From contig NZ_JASGKQ010000002.1 of the NCBI RefSeq assembly GCF_047654785.1, positions 186,001-250,000 of the forward strand: 64,000 nt of DNA. The letters run 5' to 3'. Each line of letters begins with the position of its first letter. The stretch's first letter is position 1. Below, piece after piece: positions 57,740 to 64,000 of this stretch. The position numbers were made by a program, and so were the translations under genes. The notes under the pieces were generated by a model, which saw only the letters and a list, made by a program, of their open reading frames with translations, searched no databases and was not told where the DNA came from. Source of the DNA: Pelomonas sp047654785 (GTDB taxonomy: Bacteria > Pseudomonadota > Gammaproteobacteria > Burkholderiales > Burkholderiaceae_C).

Positions 57740-58483
57740 TCATGCCGCCACCCCGAGGTAAGCCTCTTGCACGATGGGCGAGGCGATGACCGTCGCCGGG
57801 TCGCCGTCGGCCACCAGCCGGCCCTGGTGCAGCACGATGATGCGGTCGGCCAACTCGCGCACCACGTCCATCTTGTGCTCCACGAGCAGCAGCGTGTGCC
57901 GCTTCTCGGCCTTCAGCGCGCGGATCAGGTCGAGCACGACGGGCACCTCGTCCACGCTCATGCCGGCCGTCGGCTCGTCGAACAGATAGACCTTGGGGTC
58001 GAGCGCGATCAGCATCGCCACCTCCAGCTTGCGCTGGTCGCCATGCGGCAGGCTGGCCGCGAGGTCGTCGGCGCGGCCGCCCAGCCGGACACGTTCGAGA
58101 ATCGCACGCGCCTCGTCGATCAGATCCCGGTGCGACAGCCACACCGACAGCATCCGCAACCCCTCGCCGCGCCGCGCCTGCACGGCGAGGCGCACGTTCT
58201 CCAGCACCGTCAGGTGCGCGAACAACTGCGTCAGCTGGAAGGCCCGGCCCAGCCCGCGCCGCGTGCGCACCGGCGCGGGCAGCCGCGTGAGGTTCTCGCC
58301 GTCCAGCCAGACCTCGCCGCCGCTCGCGGGCAACTGGCCCGAGATCAGGTTGAAGTAGGTCGTCTTGCCCGCGCCGTTCGGCCCGACGATGGCCGTCAGC
58401 GTGCCGGGCTGGAAGGCGCAGCTCACGCCATCGACGGCCACGTGGCCGCCGAAGCGGATGGTGAGGGACTTGGTTTCGAGCAC
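57740..58483 (-). CDS. livG: LIV-type ABC ATPase LivG, cluster 2
   Basis: This 247-residue ATPase has Walker A GPNGAGKTT, TRRGLGRAFQLTQLFAHLTVLENV, signature-like LPHGDQRKLEVAM and Walker B VYLFDEPTAGMSVDE. It is the second gene of cluster 2, downstream of the binding protein. Confidence 0.93.
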   Translation of the reverse strand: MLETKSLTIRFGGHVAVDGVSCAFQPGTLTAIVGPNGAGKTTYFNLISGQLPASGGEVWLDGENLTRLPAPVRTRRGLGRAFQLTQLFAHLTVLENVRLAVQARRGEGLRMLSVWLSHRDLIDEARAILERVRLGGRADDLAASLPHGDQRKLEVAMLIALDPKVYLFDEPTAGMSVDEVPVVLDLIRALKAEKRHTLLLVEHKMDVVRELADRIIVLHQGRLVADGDPATVIASPIVQEAYLGVAA

Positions 58484-58499
58484 TGCAGGTCCGTAGTGA

Positions 58500-58590
58500 A
58501 TTACTCAGCGGCTGCCATGGAACCGGCTTTGCCGGGCCACTGGCAGCGCCCCCTTGAGGGGGCCGCCGAAGTCGGTAGGGGGTGGGCCAT
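58500..58590. repeat. Intergenic hairpin element between binding protein and livG
   Basis: The 109-bp gap contains a GCCCCC / GGGGGC stem with a TTGA loop (58548-58563) within a GC-rich segment (GGCTTTGCCGGGCCACTGGC and GTCGGTAGGGGGTGGGCC). It could attenuate transcription after the highly expressed binding-protein gene (inference). Confidence 0.45.
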
Positions 58591-58592
58591 CC

Positions 58593-59792
58593 TCAGCGCT
58601 TGTTGCGGATCGGGACGTTCATTTCCTCGGGCTTGATCTCCCGCACCAGTTCCGGCACGCCCCAGGGGAAGGCCGGGTCCACCTTGATGCGGAAGTGGTA
58701 CATCGACTGCATCGCCTGGTGGTCCTCAGCGCGGAAGGTCATCTTGCCCTTGGGCGTCTCGAAGCTCATGCCCTCCATCGTCTTGATGAGCTTGTTCGTC
58801 GCCGTGTCGCCGCCCGTCTTCTTCAGCGCCTCGACGAGCGCGATGCCCGCCGCCATGCCGCCGGCCGTGAAGAAGTCCGGCGGCTGCTTGAAGCGCTTGT
58901 AGTGGTTGGCCACGAGCCACTCGTTCGCCGGGTTCTTCGGGATGCCGAAGTAGTAGTAGGTCGCGCCCTCCATGCCGGGGAACTGCTTGTAGGCGGCCAT
59001 CGCCGGCAGGATGTTGCCGCCCGAGCCGACGGCTATGCCGTAGCGCTTTTGCAGGTCCAGCGCGGCCAGCGCCGGGAAGGGCGTGATGGCGCCGGCCCAC
59101 ACGACGGCGATGACCTTGGGGCCGGGCCGGTCCTTCAGCGCATCCACCAGGCGCTGGATGCCGGCCGTGAAGTCGGTGGTCTGCGCGGGCAGGTATTCCT
59201 CGTGGACGATCTTGGCCTTCTTCAGCGCGTCCTTGAACGCCTTCACGCCGTCCCGGCCGAAGGCGTAGTCCTGCGCCAGCACGCCGATGCTCAGGCCCGG
59301 CACGTCCGACGCCACCGCGTTGGCCAGCGCGTCCTGGCCGGAGTTGCGCCCGGTGCGGAAGATGTATTTGTTCCACTTCTCGCCCGTGATGGAGTCCGCC
59401 ACGGCGGGCTCGACGAGCAGGATCTTCTTGTACTCCTCGGCCACCGGCAGCATCGCCAGCGCGACGCCGCTGGACGAGGGGCCGACGGCGATGTCGGCCT
59501 TGTCGTCGCCATAAGCCGCGGCCAGCAGGCTCTTGCCCACGTCGGGCTTGCCCTGGTCGTCCTTCTCGATGACGACGAGCTTCTTGCCCGCGACGGTCAT
59601 CGTGCCGCCGGTGGCGTAGTCCAGGCCCATCAGCAGGCCGACCTGCGTCTGCTTGCCATAGGCTTCCAGCGGGCCGGTCTTGCTGTAGACGTGGGCGATG
59701 CGGATTTCGTTGCTGGCGGCGTGGGCGGGCAAGAGCGCCACGAAGGTGGACGCTAGGGCGGCGGCGAGCGCGAGGCGGCGTGTGAGGCGCAT
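58593..59792 (-). CDS. ABC substrate-binding protein, LivK-like, cluster 2
   Basis: This 399-residue periplasmic binding protein has a signal peptide (cleavage after PAHA) and a type I fold (IRIAHVYSKTGPLEAYGKQTQVG, VGPSSSGVALAM, GVLAQDYAFGRDGVKAF). It is first in cluster 2 and only 19 bp or so from a predicted sigma54 transcription start, with AAGGAAA as ribosome site. The ligand is unknown; it is distant from the cluster 1 protein. Confidence 0.92.
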   Translation of the reverse strand: MRLTRRLALAAALASTFVALLPAHAASNEIRIAHVYSKTGPLEAYGKQTQVGLLMGLDYATGGTMTVAGKKLVVIEKDDQGKPDVGKSLLAAAYGDDKADIAVGPSSSGVALAMLPVAEEYKKILLVEPAVADSITGEKWNKYIFRTGRNSGQDALANAVASDVPGLSIGVLAQDYAFGRDGVKAFKDALKKAKIVHEEYLPAQTTDFTAGIQRLVDALKDRPGPKVIAVVWAGAITPFPALAALDLQKRYGIAVGSGGNILPAMAAYKQFPGMEGATYYYFGIPKNPANEWLVANHYKRFKQPPDFFTAGGMAAGIALVEALKKTGGDTATNKLIKTMEGMSFETPKGKMTFRAEDHQAMQSMYHFRIKVDPAFPWGVPELVREIKPEEMNVPIRNKR

Positions 59793-59820
59793 GGGTTGTT
59801 TCCTTGTAATGCTTCCCTTT

Positions 59821-59838
59821 TTGCAAGGGCCGTGCCTG
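59821..59838 (-). promoter_or_regulatory. Sigma54 promoter of ABC cluster 2
   Basis: On the minus strand GGCACGGCCCTTGC (59823-59836) has the sigma54 GG and GC dinucleotides with exactly ten bases between, and matches the TGGCAC / TTGCA consensus well. Transcription would start about 12 bp further, near 59811, just before the binding-protein ATG at 59792. Confidence 0.75.
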
Positions 59839-59922
59839 GCGGGGAAGAGGACGCCAGGGCCGGATTCCGTTCGGGTTGTCCCGAGGTTTTACGGCGTTAG
59901 GGCCGTTGCGAGTGTCCGAAAT

Positions 59923-61410
<1,488 letters not shown>

Positions 61411-61472
61411 GGCCGGCGCAATGTACCGCGCCGGCCCGCCCGCGAAGCCGAGCGGCTTCAGGTCGACCCCGT

Positions 61473-63674
<2,202 letters not shown>

Positions 63675-63713
63675 GGTTGTCTCCGGGTTGTTGTTCGATA
63701 CCAGCACCCCTGG

Positions 63714-63730
63714 CGCAAGAGACGTGCCCG
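63714..63730 (-). promoter_or_regulatory. Sigma54 promoter of TonB receptor 3
   Basis: On the minus strand GGCACGTCTCTTGC (63715-63728) has GG and GC separated by ten bases and agrees with the TGGCAC / TTGC consensus. The start point would lie near 63703, 29 bp before the ATG. A short palindrome CTGGAATCCAG (63807-63817), about 105 bp upstream, is a possible activator site. Confidence 0.7.
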
Positions 63731-63887
63731 CGTGCCCTGGTCGCAAACCACATGCAAACCCTTGCGCGTTAACCCGGGATTGGGGCGGTTTGCGCGGCGG
63801 CGCTGTCTGGAATCCAGCCAGTCGAGTGGGGCGGCAGCGTCCAGTTGGCGGACAGCCGCCGTCAGCCCTAGGCGACGACGCGGTCGT

Positions 63888-64000
63888 TCACGCCGCCGCC
63901 CGCCACATCCGCCGGATCGTGACGAGGTTGACCGCCGCCACCACCACCTCCAGCGCCGTGCCGCCGATGGAGCCGGCGATCAGGTTGTTGGCGATCCACA
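63888..64000 (-). CDS. YgjV-like inner-membrane protein, C-terminal fragment
   Basis: The last 36 residues are visible (WIANNLIAGSIGG, then LEVVVAAVNLVTIRRM) with a stop at 63888. The hydrophobic helix and TIRR ending resemble the YgjV family. The rest lies beyond the window. No gene is seen in 63675-63887. Confidence 0.55.
   Translation of the reverse strand, partial: WIANNLIAGSIGGTALEVVVAAVNLVTIRRMWRAAA

Overview
The window looks like a chromosome segment of a high-GC betaproteobacterium, most likely in the Burkholderiales (Roseateles/Mitsuaria/Rubrivivax-like). The reasons are the strongly G/C-ending codons, two LIV-type ABC clusters, paired TonB-receptor/PiuC units, a SWIB protein with a lysine/alanine-rich tail, a PEP-CTERM protein and an alpha-2-macroglobulin gene. 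The genus is inference. I saw no rRNA, tRNA or CRISPR array.

Layout. 1-6752: 5' end of a chemoreceptor-like gene, slyX, recQ with a DUF3565 gene, a small exported protein, and a very large fused haem protein (DyP peroxidase plus P450-like domain). 6790-10119: a secreted pectate lyase, a truncated dihaem peroxidase remnant, and an AT-rich two-gene island of exported proteins under a Fur-box-like promoter. 10144-21273: two tandem nucleotidyl-cyclase-type genes, an S9 peptidase, uvrA, a PEP-CTERM protein, a response regulator and a SWIB protein. 21466-38190: an iron-acquisition region made of a flavin electron-transfer operon (flavoprotein, ApbE, DUF4198, DUF2271, PepSY, PiuC), two TonB receptors, a second PiuC and tonB-exbB-exbD, with Fur-like boxes. 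An AT-rich four-gene island (JmjC oxygenase, small protein, membrane protein, frameshifted exported aminotransferase) splits this region and is flanked by an intact piuC and a deleted piuC relic. 38307-48412: a small membrane protein, an M48 protease, moaC, a giant alpha-2-macroglobulin, and an exported-protein gene interrupted by an IS, followed by a small membrane protein. 48701-59792: two head-to-tail LIV-type ABC clusters with an alpha/beta hydrolase between them and several intergenic mobile repeats. 59821-63730: a sigma54 enhancer-binding regulator lying between two good sigma54 promoters, one in front of the second ABC cluster and one in front of a third TonB receptor. The window ends in a YgjV-like gene.

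How the genes fit together. The iron genes form one functional block: outer-membrane siderophore receptors, TonB energisation, PiuC, and an inner-membrane/periplasmic flavin relay that probably reduces ferric iron. The sigma54 block reads as a second uptake system: outer-membrane receptor, periplasmic binding protein, inner-membrane permeases and ATPases, and a hydrolase, under one PAS-domain activator. Its substrate is unknown.

The most unusual items are the DyP-P450 fusion, the sigma54 receptor/ABC regulon, and the compact JmjC-led island operon with a possible modified-peptide precursor.
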